A stretch of 64,000 nucleotides of DNA from Trematomus loennbergii. Taxonomy: Eukaryota > Chordata > Actinopteri > Perciformes > Nototheniidae. This document shows, piece by piece, positions 40,027 to 51,781 of the stretch. How positions within the stretch are numbered: position 1 is the stretch's first letter; the number at the start of each line of letters is the position of its first letter. The stretch is from NCBI GenBank assembly GCA_012861695.1, contig JAAOOA010000033.1, forward strand, positions 9,974,325-10,038,324. Direction: 5' to 3'. The position numbers and the translations under genes were made by a program. The notes below the pieces were generated by a model, which saw nothing but the letters and a program-made list of their open reading frames with translations, was not told the DNA's origin and made no database searches.

Positions 40027-41559
40027 TAAAACAGTCAGTAAATATAATCCCAGTAAAACGCCTATAAAATTATTTGGACTCCAAAAAACTCCCAAACAAG
40101 ATTCATAAAACATTAAAAAAATAATATATGGATATTGTACTGTACAGTGTAGCCTATACACAAGAAAGCCATGGCCATGCATTAAAGATCTTGTTTTTCT
40201 ATAGCTCTTGTGTTATTATTTGATCGCACTGTACCCGTTAAACATTACAGACGTAATCAATGATTTAGTTCATGGCGGTTGTTTTGAAACGGATAAGATG
40301 CAAAAAAACATGAAGAAAAAAAGGAAATAATGCCTTTAATGTCACATGTTAACAGAGATCCCAAAATGTCATACTTCAATAATTACTAATAGTAATTCAC
40401 CTTTAATGGTCATTTTACAACTTACAATGTAAACAAAAATAAATAAGCAAGTAAACCTTATTATTAGATTCAGTTCCTCAACTTATTCACCTATTTATTC
40501 ACCTCATGTCTGATCACTCTACAGAAAAAGTGAACGTCTGGTTCGAAGTATGTGTGGAGAAATTGAGTGAATATGTTCCGATAATGTTCATCCCTCCTGT
40601 AGAGTTCAGAAAGTGTTACAGTCTATGCAAAGGAGCATGGAACTGTTCTTGTGGCTCCGTGGTGGACCAGCGCGTTGCTTAGACAATATTTTAGTTCCTA
40701 CTTTGATTTGTTACCCATCTGTGTGACACATTCACTGTCAAGACACAGTCCTTTTCAAATACTTAGTGTCAGATATGACCAGGTACAAAATATTTAAAGA
40801 AGATATGTCACGGTGTCTTTTTATAAAGATACGGGTTGCTCCAAATGTAGCAAATTTGCTTCCTTTCCAACCCCTCTGAACTGAGATAAGAGATTTAAAT
40901 AATGTGACTGCTGAATTAAGGATTCCTTACTTCTCCCTTATATCTTAGTCATGCAGTAATCTTCATGTTGGTGCTCTTTTTAGTGTTTTTAATTTTTCTG
41001 TATATTCTTGAATTCTCTTTTCTCTCCTCCCCTTGCTGTCTGCTCTCCTTTAATTTAGAAAAGGTGTCTGAAAAGTGAGTGGGTTGCTGGTGTTAATACT
41101 AAAGGAGGAAAATACATCAAACTGGGTTTATTAAAACTCCATGAAAGAATGTAAAATGAGCCTCAGTAGTGAATAAAAAATGGGGTGATATGTTTAATTC
41201 AGCAGGGGGGGAAGACGGAGGGATGAGCCGCAGTCATTTTCGAGATGCGTATTTGAAAAATGATTGGCTCTTGTATTGGCTGAAATTAAAAATCCACTTT
41301 TTCTCAAAATATAGTAATGTTATCTCTGCTCAATGGTTGTCTTTAACCACTCTGTGGAACGGACCACAATTCAAAATGGAAAGAAGCGGTAGGATGCATT
41401 TCTAATGAAGGTTCTCCACTGATGCGTTAGATATTTTCATGAATCAAAGCTTGAATTTTAACAGCAAAAACTGAAAGCGTGTGAAATTAAAATGTCCAGG
41501 GAAGAAAATAGGCGTGATGGCGTGCACACATGATGATGAGCTGTAATATACTGGAGAGC

Positions 41560-41830
41560 GAAGAGTCTGGCCTGCCTCTGGTTGTTCAGGGACTGGGACG
41601 GTTTAATTGAGGTTGTATTAGGGACCTCTTGGGAGGAATTTAACTTGTCAGGCTAATCATTATAATGCTGGCCTTGGGTCAACGCCCATTTTCGTCCATT
41701 CCATCAGAGACAGGGTCGCGCTAGTCAGCAGAGGACTCGCTTCAGTCAGAAAGCAGGCCACAGAGAGAGGCCAATGGTTCTGTTGATTCACTTTTAATTA
41801 ACTATCCTCTGCTGCTTTGCCATAATGTGC
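41560..41830. promoter_or_regulatory. candidate conserved non-coding element
   Basis: Non-repetitive sequence with several homeodomain-type words (GTTTAATTGAGG near 41601, CTAATCATTATAATG near 41653, TTTTAATTAAC at about 41792) and CCAATGG/GCCAAT words. This is judged from motif content only; no conservation data are available. Confidence 0.22.
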
Positions 41831-44800
41831 CAACAATATTGCTTTGGGTCTTGGGAGAAATCAGTCAGAGGGTCATTGAAAGTGCTATAAAAGTTTTAAA
41901 AATGTAATATCCAAATTAACGTCTTTGTATGAGTTCCTGTTAAGGGAACTACATTGTATTGTAATTCAACACAAATGTTGTCCTTTCTGTTTCAGTTTGG
42001 TTCTGTTGCAAAGTAAATCAGGCTTTTCTTTTGAAGTATGCTCATGTCCCAAGGGGCGTGAATAACTTAGTTTTGCTTCTTTGCCTCAAACATGCATACC
42101 GTATTTGAAGGAAGTGAAAGCAGTGAATCAGCTTGTTTGCATTTAAATGTGTCTCTTCCACAGCATGTATTCAAAAATAATCTTGCAAGCCTAAAGTAAT
42201 TCCATGATGGTGTAAACTGTAGCATATGCATATGTGTTACACTGTTGGACTCTTGGAATACATATTTATGATACATAGTAAAGCAGGTACTTGCATGCAG
42301 TAACACAGTGACTCACAAAAACACCACTTCTTAATAATATATAACAGCACAACCGTTTTTCGCCGTCACGTCTCCTTCAATTTAAAATAAACACGCTACA
42401 CTGTCCCTGTCTGTCACATTTAATTCAGAAGTCATGACCCTGATTAGCGCGTGTAGTATAAATAAGGAATCCGGAATATGTTTATGATGAGAGTGACAGC
42501 GGGGATTTCAGTCAGCAAATCCCGTTTACATTGCAGTAGAGAGGGATGGGATTTGTCACCCACTGACACATTTTGATGGAAGCTGAAAAGCATGAAATTG
42601 AAAATAAACCTTTGGATATATTGATCTATTTCCATCCTGGAAAAGAAAATTCTGTTAAAAATTGAGGCAAAATTCAAGTTAACTGTATTCAGAGTATTTG
42701 CATATTAGCGTTTTGGGTATGGAGTATTACAAATAGTTTTGCTTTCCAGAAATAATAACCCAAATTGTTGTTTGACCTTAGTCTAATCTTTTGATAACAC
42801 CACCACCTAATAACTATAATGTAGAACAGGAGGACTATACTGTAACCTCACAAGCACTGATGTTGTTATTTAAAATAAACTACTCCCGCAACAGAATGCA
42901 TAATTATGTACACATTGCCTGTATTCACATCCCCCAACAACAATCTATGTGATGTGAACAGTTCAGATATAAACACACATTTTATCAAAATCAAACCAGA
43001 GTTGAATCAAAAAAAGTAGACAACTTTAAAATATACGGTTAAGAATGAATTATTGCTGATGCCAGAGGGAGTGAATCTGGAAATAAAAAGAAAGAGCCAA
43101 GCCAAGGGCATCTCTTTTCAATCTAGATGACTGTCCCTGATCCCCGTAATTATGTGTTCATCCCACCATATCACTGAGATCTTAAACTGGGGGCAAATTA
43201 AACAGCCCTTTTATTGCTGTTGTGGCCCTCTGTATCGCTGGGCTGGGTTAGTCCATTACCTCCTTTTAGCACGGTGTGCAGCTTTACTGAGGTGAACTGA
43301 GAGATGCACAATGAGGTCATGATAGATATACTGTACAGCAGTTTAGTTGTGGGGAAGTGGAAGTTCAGGAAGCAGGTGCAGGTTGGCTGAGGGCCAATCC
43401 TTCAATTAAACTGTCCTCATACCTGCTAAAGCAACCTCGAGCAAGATGTTAAATCTATAAAAAAGTCAAAAGACATGATCGGGGTTTTCTCCCACTATTA
43501 TTTATAATGTGGTCCATTGGCTTTCATATATCCACATACTATTCCTATATAATAGTACTGCTTGGGTTAAAGAGAAAAACCCAATTCTGTGTTATGAAAG
43601 ATATACAAAAGAGTAAATAAAGGAGAAGAGAAAAACACTGTAACCAGCATGTGTGAAAATGATGCTCTTGGTTTGGGTGAAGGTCATCTACATTAGGTTG
43701 CAAACTGCATTGACTATTAAGTGCTTTCTGTGCTAATGATATGCAAGATGCAAAATAGCAGGCCTACCAAGGACGCATAGGACACAATAGCAGCCGTGGA
43801 GATAATTGGAATAGATTTCAGCCACTCTTGTGTCATTGTAGAAGAAGCATGCATGCCATGAATCAAGCTTTTCATTACCGCTATTAAAATCTGTTTTTCA
43901 GAAGAATAGAGCCATTTATCTCTTGTGTTACTGAGCATGAAGGATCAGCTTTACTTGTATAGACCTGACTTTATAATTTATAGAGGCTTTATCCAAGGGT
44001 GTACAAGAAAAAATCGGAGGATAGCTATAAAATGTACATTTTTTAAAACTAACTTCTGTACTACATAATACCATACTACTATTAACTACTGATACAATGC
44101 TATTATAAGTCACCTATAGGCTGATAAAGAGAGTAGTATGTGGCGTGAGTTTGTGTGTATTTATCCTGTAATTTATACTGAATGTCCTGATATATATTAG
44201 TAAAAGAAAAACCTCAGAACAGTGTCCTGGAAAGTAATTTGTGCCAAATATGGTTCAATTTATTTTTTTTGGGGAGAAAAGCATAATCTGGTAATCAACA
44301 GTCCAACAGGAACCAAATTTGCCAGAGGCGCAGCATAATTGATTAATGCACGACTGAACCAATGTTCAGGTTGGAAGCACATTCTCAAAACAGGGCAGAA
44401 TGTCCTCGAATAATGTCAGTGGAGTGGGTATCTGTATTCTAAACGTTACGCGACCAATGGTCTGTTCAATTGTAAAAGGTCATAGGGACTCTAATGAGGT
44501 GCCTGCTGGGAAATAACAAGCCCCTCATGCCTGGAAAGATACCTCCCCATGTCAGAACAGGTCAGCTGTAGCGGGATGGATGCGCTTCATCCCGGAGATG
44601 ATGGACACATTTTGAAGAATGGGACTTTTTAGGGTTTCGCCCCTAATCTGAGTAAATATAAAAACTAAAAGCTCTACATAACCCTAAAAACTAGCAATAT
44701 TCAGAATTATAAATTATTCATTACAGCACATCAGCATTGAAACAAATGATTGTTTGTGAGACAATTTCCACTCTTGCCCTTCTCCACTAAATAGATATTA

Positions 44801-46974
44801 AATACAACAGTTTCTCATTATTTTCAGATACAAAAGTCACAGATGGAGCAGACCACCTCACATCATGTTAACTGAGGCCGGTTGAGCTTAAATTAATCAA
44901 CAGTGTCTATTGGTAACATTAACCCTCTGTCCCCTTGGTTAATCATTAAGCAGTTACTCCTAACAGAGGTAAACGCCTTGTTATATGTTGTACTGCACAA
45001 GTTCATTTTCAAGTTCTTCAATAAAGCACTGGGGAAACTTTTTTACAGTAAATTAAAGTTAAACCTTTCACATTAATTTATTCTAATTATAAGACTATTT
45101 ACAAATATGCAAACCTGAAACAATTAATTATAGTAAAGTCAACCATATATGCAAGTACGATTTCCCAATCCCGCAATATTTGCCGAGTTAGACACAGTGT
45201 GGAGTCTTTAAAGCTGTTGAGATGAACTGTGGTTTTATTCCACCCATAGGTTTGTTAACTCACTGTTACACAGCCACAATCCCTTTGACATTTACAAGAG
45301 TTCTCATACAAAAGAACACAATGGCGTATGTCATGTGTAGGAACAGAGACTGCACACATGGGATGATGTGAGTATTGTGTGCCTGCACATGATACTGTAA
45401 CTGGCAGGGACATGTTGAAACAGAGCGTTGCTCAGTGTTCTTCCATGTGCGTATGCATGCTTACGTATGCATGTGTACACATTCGATTATGATTGCAGTG
45501 ACGGACATGCAGAGAGGCAAACAACTACTCAAGCTAAATATAAGTGAAATCACAACGGAAGGTGAAAGAGAGGTGGGCTGAAGCGGTCGTCTCCGTTTGC
45601 AGGTTTTTGTGATGAATGTGGCATCCGCTGTGCTATTTGATGTCCCTCCGTCACGGTTGACGGATTGTGGGCGAATTGAGCTTTCTGTGTTGTTGACACC
45701 ACACAACAGCACACGGTGGATTTGATGTTTGCTGACAGTTTGTCACACTGCTGTTACAATGAACCTTGGGTTTCAAGAGAGGGAAAACATAAAAAGGTCT
45801 TGAAAGAGTCGAAATAGGGTCTTGCCTTCGGTTGCATTATGTGTACCACTGTCTGCGGGGTCTTTGAAGTGACATTTCAGTAGAGAACATGCAGATCAAA
45901 GCTCACTGTACAATATAAATCTATGACACAGCCACTCTGACTTTACGACTCACAAAACTGTTCAGTCCTTAAAAAACTATGAACCCATTCTGTCCTACAA
46001 GAGCAAGCATAATGAACACTATAACAAATCTGCAGGAGCCATCACGACATCTACACATTTATATCACTTCACAAACACTTAACTTTCATGCCAAATGTGT
46101 GCCTACTAATGTTACCAATAAAGGTTGGGAATTTGGTTATCAACTCACACAGCAATATGAAGTCATAGTTCAGTGGTCCCTAAAACTTTTAAGATAGAAA
46201 AAAGCCCACAAATGAGCAACTGCAGAAATTTAAGAACAACAGACCAATTAAAAACAGGAGTACTCATTTTTTAGAGGCCTGCTAAAAGCAAGTCCACACT
46301 CCTAAAAGGCTTATTTGTTCTCAGTTACTGCAGCAATGATGATGTTACTGCGGAAATGTGTTTGAAGAACTGAACCAGGGTTTAGTTGAATGACCCAGTT
46401 CCTGGTGAATGACGCTAATTCAGAGTTCAATTTAGGCTAAACTCTGACCTCAGCCAAGTCAATGCTGAGCCATAATCTCCTCTGACTATGCTGCCTTTCA
46501 TTTTAAGTCTCCCTGCAGCCCTTTCCTCAAGGCAATACCAGTTCCATTATTTTCTAAAGGCGTCAACACCAACAAATATTTAATAATTGTTTCTATGACT
46601 TGAGTTTAAATGAAGCTAACATGAAGCTTCAGCAGTCTTAAATGTGCATCCTCCATAGTGTGTCTTTTTAGGGAAGTATCACCTCTCTGATTATTTGCTG
46701 AGCTTTAGTAAAAGGAAAAAGAGTAAAAATAGTTACTAGTAATTGTGTTTTGTTTGTGGGATTCTACTTACTGATGCTCAAACTAAAGGAGGTCGTTTGC
46801 CTTTCTTTAGTAACACACATTTGATGATAAGAGTTTTTTTGCAGTCTTTGTTTAATCGGCACAGATGGCTAACACAGCTACAGTACTGATATTAGCTCTT
46901 GTTAACTATCCACATGCTCAGTGTCTGCAGAATGAGTTTGTTTTTTTGTGTGTGTGTATGTATGTACTATAGCA

Positions 46975-47255
46975 CAAATTCAAGTTTAAAACGCAGCTGG
47001 TTCTCTTATTTAGTGGGAATGCTGATACAGCATTCCAACTATATGTTATTCTACGGACAACATTTGTATTATTCCGCCGGAATTTTGCACCTCTTCTCCT
47101 CCTGCATTCAACATCGCAGAAACTCCGTTCAAACATCAAAACGTTCAGCTCGGTCGGGAAACGATGGCTATCATTTGGATTATTCATAACTTTCATAATT
47201 CCAGAGATACATCCCATAATTCATCACATTTTTAACCATTGAAGTCAATGGAGAA
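46975..47255. repeat. possible degenerate interspersed repeat
   Basis: The segment contains two small hairpins, GGAATGCT-GATAC-AGCATTCC (47016-47036) and CCATTG-AAGT-CAATGG (47236-47251), and its CpG content is higher than its surroundings. The second hairpin word is frequent in fish repeats. No terminal repeats or target duplication are evident, so this is tentative. Confidence 0.3.
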
Positions 47256-47285
47256 AATCAGTCAGTTCTCACTGTTCATTTCATA

Positions 47286-47367
47286 CTCTCACACACACAC
47301 TCTCTCTCTCTCTCACTCACTCACTCACTCACTCACTCACTCACTCACTCACTCACTCACTCACACA
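47286..47367. repeat. compound microsatellite (CA)n-(CT)n-(ACTC)n
   Basis: Short CA and CT runs lead into about 13 units of ACTC. A 148-codon plus-strand frame crosses it (poly Ser-Leu-Thr-His) and continues to 47685, but it shows no domain and is probably chance. Confidence 0.93.
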
Positions 47368-49687
47368 ATGTTCCAAACGGTCCAAAACTTCACAGGTTTG
47401 GTAACGATGCAGCCATCAACGCATCTAAGCGTATTATGGGGTGTCATCAAGTTAGTTCAAAAGTTTGCAGTTCAAATATTCTGCTGCTTTTCCAAGCCTT
47501 TTTACTTTCTTTTCTTCACTCATCACACATTCAAGCCCCCCAGATCATTTCAATCTAAATTATTCACTTTCTTCTTACACATTACATTTCAGCATAGCAG
47601 TTTAGCGTCAGCTTTTCAGCATAAAGCATTCCCACTAGCAATTTGTTCAGGAATTGCATTCTCTAGTTTACCTTCAGACTCTTAGTTTTAGCCTCAGACT
47701 GTGTATATTAGGAACAGGTTTGCATTTGTCATTTTAAAAGATGTTCTCAAAGGAGTCTGTTAGTCAGGAAAATACCCCACCTGGTTTGGCAAATACAGGA
47801 TGCTCGTATTATAGCGAAAACAGTATATTTTGCTTCTTTTTTTACCGTGTGGTCATGCTAAAAAGGAATCACAAGGAAGAATAAACATTTACTCAATACA
47901 CCATATAGACACAAGTAAATGTGAGCAGACCCTTTTTCCTGAAAGTTGAGTACGGCTTAAAAAAAGAAAACTATTTGCATCTTGTTCCGAATGCAACAAT
48001 GCCTTGACACCTTGTTCTGATATGAACAAAACAGATTAGAAAATGTGCAATTTAATATCCTCTTACGTTGGCTGATATATCTTAACTGGTGTCATGTGAT
48101 ATAACAGCAAACCTTGCAACGTTTTTATCATTGATTATGAATGCTGTGATAGCTGCTAAGATAATAATCGAATGGTAAACCAATATATATGCAAATGCCT
48201 CCCAGCATAAAGATGATGCTCCGATATGCATTATTAAAACATTTCTATACCCACCAAAGCAATAGTCAGAATCCCATGATCACAGTAAAGTTGAATAACT
48301 TGAACTCCTTAAGACTCATCAAAGTAAAGACTCCTTTGAAGTGGATCAAGGAAAAATGTAAATTTGGATTTGGACTTGAATTAAGTACAAAGAAAAGTTA
48401 TCATACCTTCATAAAAAGTGTAATCATGTCAGACAATCTAACGCCGCAGAATTTAAGTGAACATGTAGGACTTTAGAAAATCACTAAAACCCAAAGTAAA
48501 GGCTTTTAAACAAATGATTTAATATCAATTTAACACAACATGTGTGTTACATTAGGCCAACACACATGCATTGATGTGAACTGCTTGTTGCAACTTATAT
48601 TCATTAATTAAGAGGACTTTATAATGGAAATATATTTGAATGGAAACTACAGTTTTGATCAAATCTTCATTGCACTGAGAATTGACAAAGCATTGCTGCA
48701 GTGAGAGAGAAGGAACACAGCAGGGAGGACTTTCTCCAAACTTCACTTCAACTTCTGCACCAGTGTTAGAAGTCGAGGCAAATTATCGAGGTCAAGCCTG
48801 TTTAATATGGACTGCACCAGCAATGGTCTTTATTTTCCAAAGAAATACATTTCTACTGTTATATCCTTTCACTCTCCTCACGGTGAACATTTTGAAGTAG
48901 TTTGATATGTGCTTCATGCCTTTCTGAAGCTTTGATATTGTAAAAAATTGATTACCTCTTGGGGCACACTACCTTCTAGCTCTAGTTATATCCCTCTCTT
49001 ATTCTCTCTGCCTGTGTCATGTTACTCATATTACTTTTTCTCCTCTGCATCCTTTTCCAATCGGAGACAGAATATACAGTTAAATAAGAACTATTAGCTT
49101 TAATTTAATCACAACCTCACTCAAACATGATTTTAATTACATGTAATATGTACAGCACCAATAAAGGCCGTATAGTGTATTAAAATAATTTTATATTTTC
49201 AGTTAGCGATGGTAATTCAGGCGTCTTGGCTAGTTAATTTTAATAAACAAGCATGCCGTAAGTCATTAGAGCAGCATGGTGAAAATGGTGAGTCATAGGG
49301 GAAATGGACGCTAAAGCCAGTGCCTGAAGCCAGAGAGAATCATGGACAGGTTTAAAGCTCCCATGTCATGCTTTTCCGGTTATTACCCGTCCCCTTGTGT
49401 GTTATGAAGGTTTTTATGCATGTAAACGGTGTGCAGAGTCAAAACCCTCAAAGTACACCCTGTAGCGAGTAAAACTCTAACACAGAAAATACCTCCCCAA
49501 AACGCCTCGTTGGAGATACGTCACTGCCCATTTGATTCTTCCGGGTACGCATGATGTCATGCGGTACCCGGAACGAAATGGACCAATCCCGAAGAGCTAT
49601 GGCCACACCCAGCGGCGCTGGCCGCACCCTCTGCCAGCCTAACATTTACTGTTGGAAGCTCTGGTTCAGTTCACAATCGATCCAGTC

Positions 49688-49958
49688 ATGCCACTGCCAA
49701 GGACCTGTTTCCTGAAATGTGAGGAGAAATCTGAGCTGTTTGTCCTACCGACGGAAGAACCACGACGAAGTCAGTGGTTGAAATTTTTTTTAACACTGTT
49801 CCTTCAGAGGTTCGAAGAACCGGCATTTCACAGACGAAAGCTTCCAAAACATTGCCCAGTTTGAGGCCGGATATGCACAGCATTTGAAACTGAAGGACGA
49901 TGCTATTCCTAGTTTGTTTGGACCGTTTGGAGCAGGGGAAGATTCGGGTACACAACCT
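49688..49958 (+). pseudogene. THAP-domain remnant, exon 1 of a Kolobok-encoded gene
   Basis: From ATG at 49688 the frame begins MPLPRTCFLKCEE, giving the first two zinc ligands of a THAP finger as C-x3-C (codons at 49706 and 49718). It continues LPTEEPRRSQWLKF with the conserved Trp (49775). The frame is then lost at an 8-T run (49784-49791), consistent with a one-base deletion. Another frame resumes with HFTDESFQN (His codon at 49824-49826), AQFEAGYA and SLFGPFGAG, up to a good donor GTAAGT at 49959. The THAP consensus is C2CH. Here the final His-Phe survives, but the region that should hold the third Cys just before it appears deleted, so the zinc site is broken. THAP domains bind DNA and occur at the N-terminus of Kolobok and P-type transposases. 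I infer an inactivated copy. Confidence 0.7.
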
Positions 49959-50062
49959 GTAAGTTTGCATTGTTATTTGTGTATTTATCAAACAAGACTG
50001 TTTAAATGTGTAAACTGTGTGGACTGCTAAGCCATTGACACAGTGCTAACTGTGCTAACTAA

Positions 50063-50427
50063 GTTGCTAGCGTTTCCATATATCAACTCTAATATCAGCA
50101 GATGGCCTTGCATACATGTATCTCATAGCAGGAGAATGTCTGCATTCACACACAAAATACCTATTGACAGTATACTCCGGGTGATTTGCCGTGCGGTCAG
50201 TCGCGAAACGTAATTACATTATAGCTGGCGTAGCGTGTATGCTACCGATCTAACCACGGAGCTAGACATGGGTTTGGTCGGAAAAATTTGTGTTATGCTA
50301 CGTTGCTAGCGTTTAAATATATCAACTACAATGTCAGCAGATGGCCTTACATGTTTGTCATGGCAGGAGAATGTCTGCAGTCACACACACGGAATACTCA
50401 TACAGTATACTCCGGGTGATTTACCGT
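50063..50427 (+). repeat. direct duplication inside the Kolobok copy (about 130 bp x2)
   Basis: 50063-50192 and 50302-50427 share GTTGCTAGCG, CAGCAGATGGCCTT, CAGGAGAATGTCTGCA and AGTATACTCCGGGTGATTT in the same order, with moderate divergence. They lie in the predicted intron between the two THAP-gene exons. Confidence 0.85.
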
Positions 50428-50831
50428 ACATTGTGACAGTACATGTACATACTGCATGTATAGCTAACGAGGCTAGCTATACATGCTAGCGCAAAACAAT
50501 GTATTCATGCAAGTTACAATGTATGACCGAACGTAGCAGAATACCCGTATAAGATTGCAATTATAAACACGTTATTGCTAGCCTAATATGAACCACTAGC
50601 TTTTGTTCATAGTAGTTTTATTACACTACATTATAGTTGCCGTTCCTCCGAGCTAGCGTTCATATCGTGTTAGCTACCAAAGTAAACAAGAAAGCTAGGT
50701 TAGCATATTAGCTGGCAAGCTGTTCATTAGATGGATTAGATAGATCCACACTCCTACCACAACTACTACTAACGAATCTAAAACAACTAAGTTTCTCTAA
50801 TATTTTGTGATTTGCATTTGATTTCGTCCAG

Positions 50832-50891
50832 CCAGATCCTGGCGGACAATACATGACGGGGACGGACTACCACACTGAGGCCTCGTCCTAA
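50832..50891 (+). pseudogene. predicted short terminal exon of the THAP gene remnant
   Basis: An acceptor TTTCGTCCAG ends at 50831. In phase 0, matching the exon 1 donor after a complete codon, the following 60 nt read PDPGGQYMTGTDYHTEASS and then a TAA stop at 50889-50891. AATAAA follows about 90 bp later (50982-50987). The phase match, acceptor, stop and polyadenylation signal together suggest a real last exon in the parent element. The resulting protein would consist of a THAP domain and a short tail without a transposase core. An alternative is that internal deletion fused exon 1 to an unrelated downstream exon. Confidence 0.45.
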
Positions 50892-50981
50892 AAAGCACCG
50901 GCTGCGCCCAGGCAAGATGCGGGGAGGAATGGATGATATATGTATATATGTATATTTATGTTCATTTTGTACATTTCTAAA

Positions 50982-50987
50982 AATAAA
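50982..50987 (+). promoter_or_regulatory. polyadenylation signal of the Kolobok THAP gene remnant
   Basis: AATAAA lies 91 bp after the predicted stop codon at 50889-50891 on the same strand, in a suitable place to end the transcript. A six-base match alone is weak evidence; the position gives it value. Confidence 0.45.
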
Positions 50988-51129
50988 GTTTAATGGAAAT
51001 ACTTAGTAGGCCTATCCTTTCTTCCCTGAATTATTTGCTCCTATAACATATCATTCATATATAGCAAACCATGATTTGATTTCTCATCAAACAGTAGTAG
51101 TTTATTACAGGTAAAAATAACTTACTCTT

Positions 51130-51409
51130 TGTTATGACCGGCTCGTAGGCCACAACGGAAAGACAAGGAGACATACACGAGTTTACAAAACCACGGCACA
51201 TTTATTGTGGTAAATGCAGAGATAGGTGGTCGAGGGAGAGGATCGCCGAGCCGCTTTGGAGAGAGACGGGCCGCCGAGTGACTCCGGGCAGCTGGGCTTA
51301 ATAGCACCTCGGCTCCGGAGGTGTCCGTGATCGCGCTGATTAGCCTCTTCAGCTCCACCCCATCGTAAGACCTGCAACACACCTGCACAAAGGCCCTGGG
51401 GCCGTCACA
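51130..51409 (-). mobile_element. solo LTR of an LTR retrotransposon
   Basis: On the minus strand it starts TGTGACGGCC and ends GGTCATAACA, that is TG...CA. A perfect 5-bp target duplication CTCTT flanks it (51125-51129 and 51410-51414). The 280-bp sequence is GC-rich and contains an AATAAA signal in the minus orientation (plus-strand TTTATTG near 51200) and a TATTAAG word that may act as TATA box (plus-strand about 51299). No internal retroelement sequence is present, so it arose by recombination between two LTRs. The size and 5-bp target fit a Ty3/Gypsy-type element, but the family is an inference. The minus-strand frames at 51122-51388 lie within the LTR and are not genes. Confidence 0.85.
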
Positions 51410-51781
51410 CTCTTCTATAACAACAGTTGTAGGTACAGTTCGGTTAGTTAGCGTATAAAATATACGGCTGTACCGACGCCATTATAAGACTGATGTCTAG
51501 AGCGAGCCGAAAAAAGCGGGCGGAGCCTCTCTGGTGGTTGACTAATCAGAACAGAGTGGCCGAGCTGACCAATCGGAGCACACTAGGCTCACAGGGAGGG
51601 GGGGGCAAGAGCTCCGAGTCGTTTAGTGGAGAGAGTGAATACTGCTGAATACACATGCTTGACAGAGATGCTGTATGCGAAACCAATGTGAGTTTGGAAA
51701 ATTGCACAGTATAAATCTATTTAGTATACCTCAACAATGTAATTATGATCAGTGGAAATGGCCATGACATGGGCCCTTTAA

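Larger units (their letters stand above)
40030..49351. other. long non-coding stretch, mostly unique sequence
   Basis: More than 9 kb without a supported gene. Listed separately inside it are a candidate regulatory segment (41560-41830), a possible degenerate repeat (46975-47255) and an ACTC microsatellite. The remaining frames are short and unremarkable. Confidence 0.5.
49356..51777 (+). mobile_element. Kolobok transposon copy with THAP-gene remnant and solo LTR
   Basis: It is flanked by TTAA at 49352-49355 and 51778-51781. The ends read AGCTCCCATGTCATG and, reverse complemented on the right, AGGGCCCATGTCATG. The outer ~140 bp match the MITE at 23251-23898 in inverted orientation. TTAA targets plus a THAP coding remnant define the Kolobok superfamily. 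Of the 2422 bp, about 285 bp is a later LTR insertion (51130-51409 and its target copy). The interior also holds a two-exon gene remnant (49688-50891), a duplication inside its intron (50063-50192 and 50302-50427) and a polyadenylation signal AATAAA at 50982-50987. No transposase catalytic domain is seen. Confidence 0.85.

Noticed and set aside
41059..41074. Possible 16-nt microexon between a pyrimidine-rich acceptor and GTGAGT
   Set aside because: Splice-like words alone are not enough, the length would shift frame, and there is no coding context.
45445..45478. Alternating GTATGCATG words suggesting a functional palindrome
   Set aside because: They are short, imperfect repeats with no further context; at most Z-DNA-prone sequence.
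46165..46200. hAT-like end word (CAGTGGTCCCTAAAACTTTT)
   Set aside because: No matching inverted end or 8-bp duplication found nearby.
47239..47685. 148-codon plus-strand frame
   Set aside because: Much of the first part is microsatellite, and the remainder has no recognisable motif or splice context.
51122..51388. 88-codon minus-strand frame
   Set aside because: It lies almost entirely within the solo LTR and has no protein similarity I recognise.
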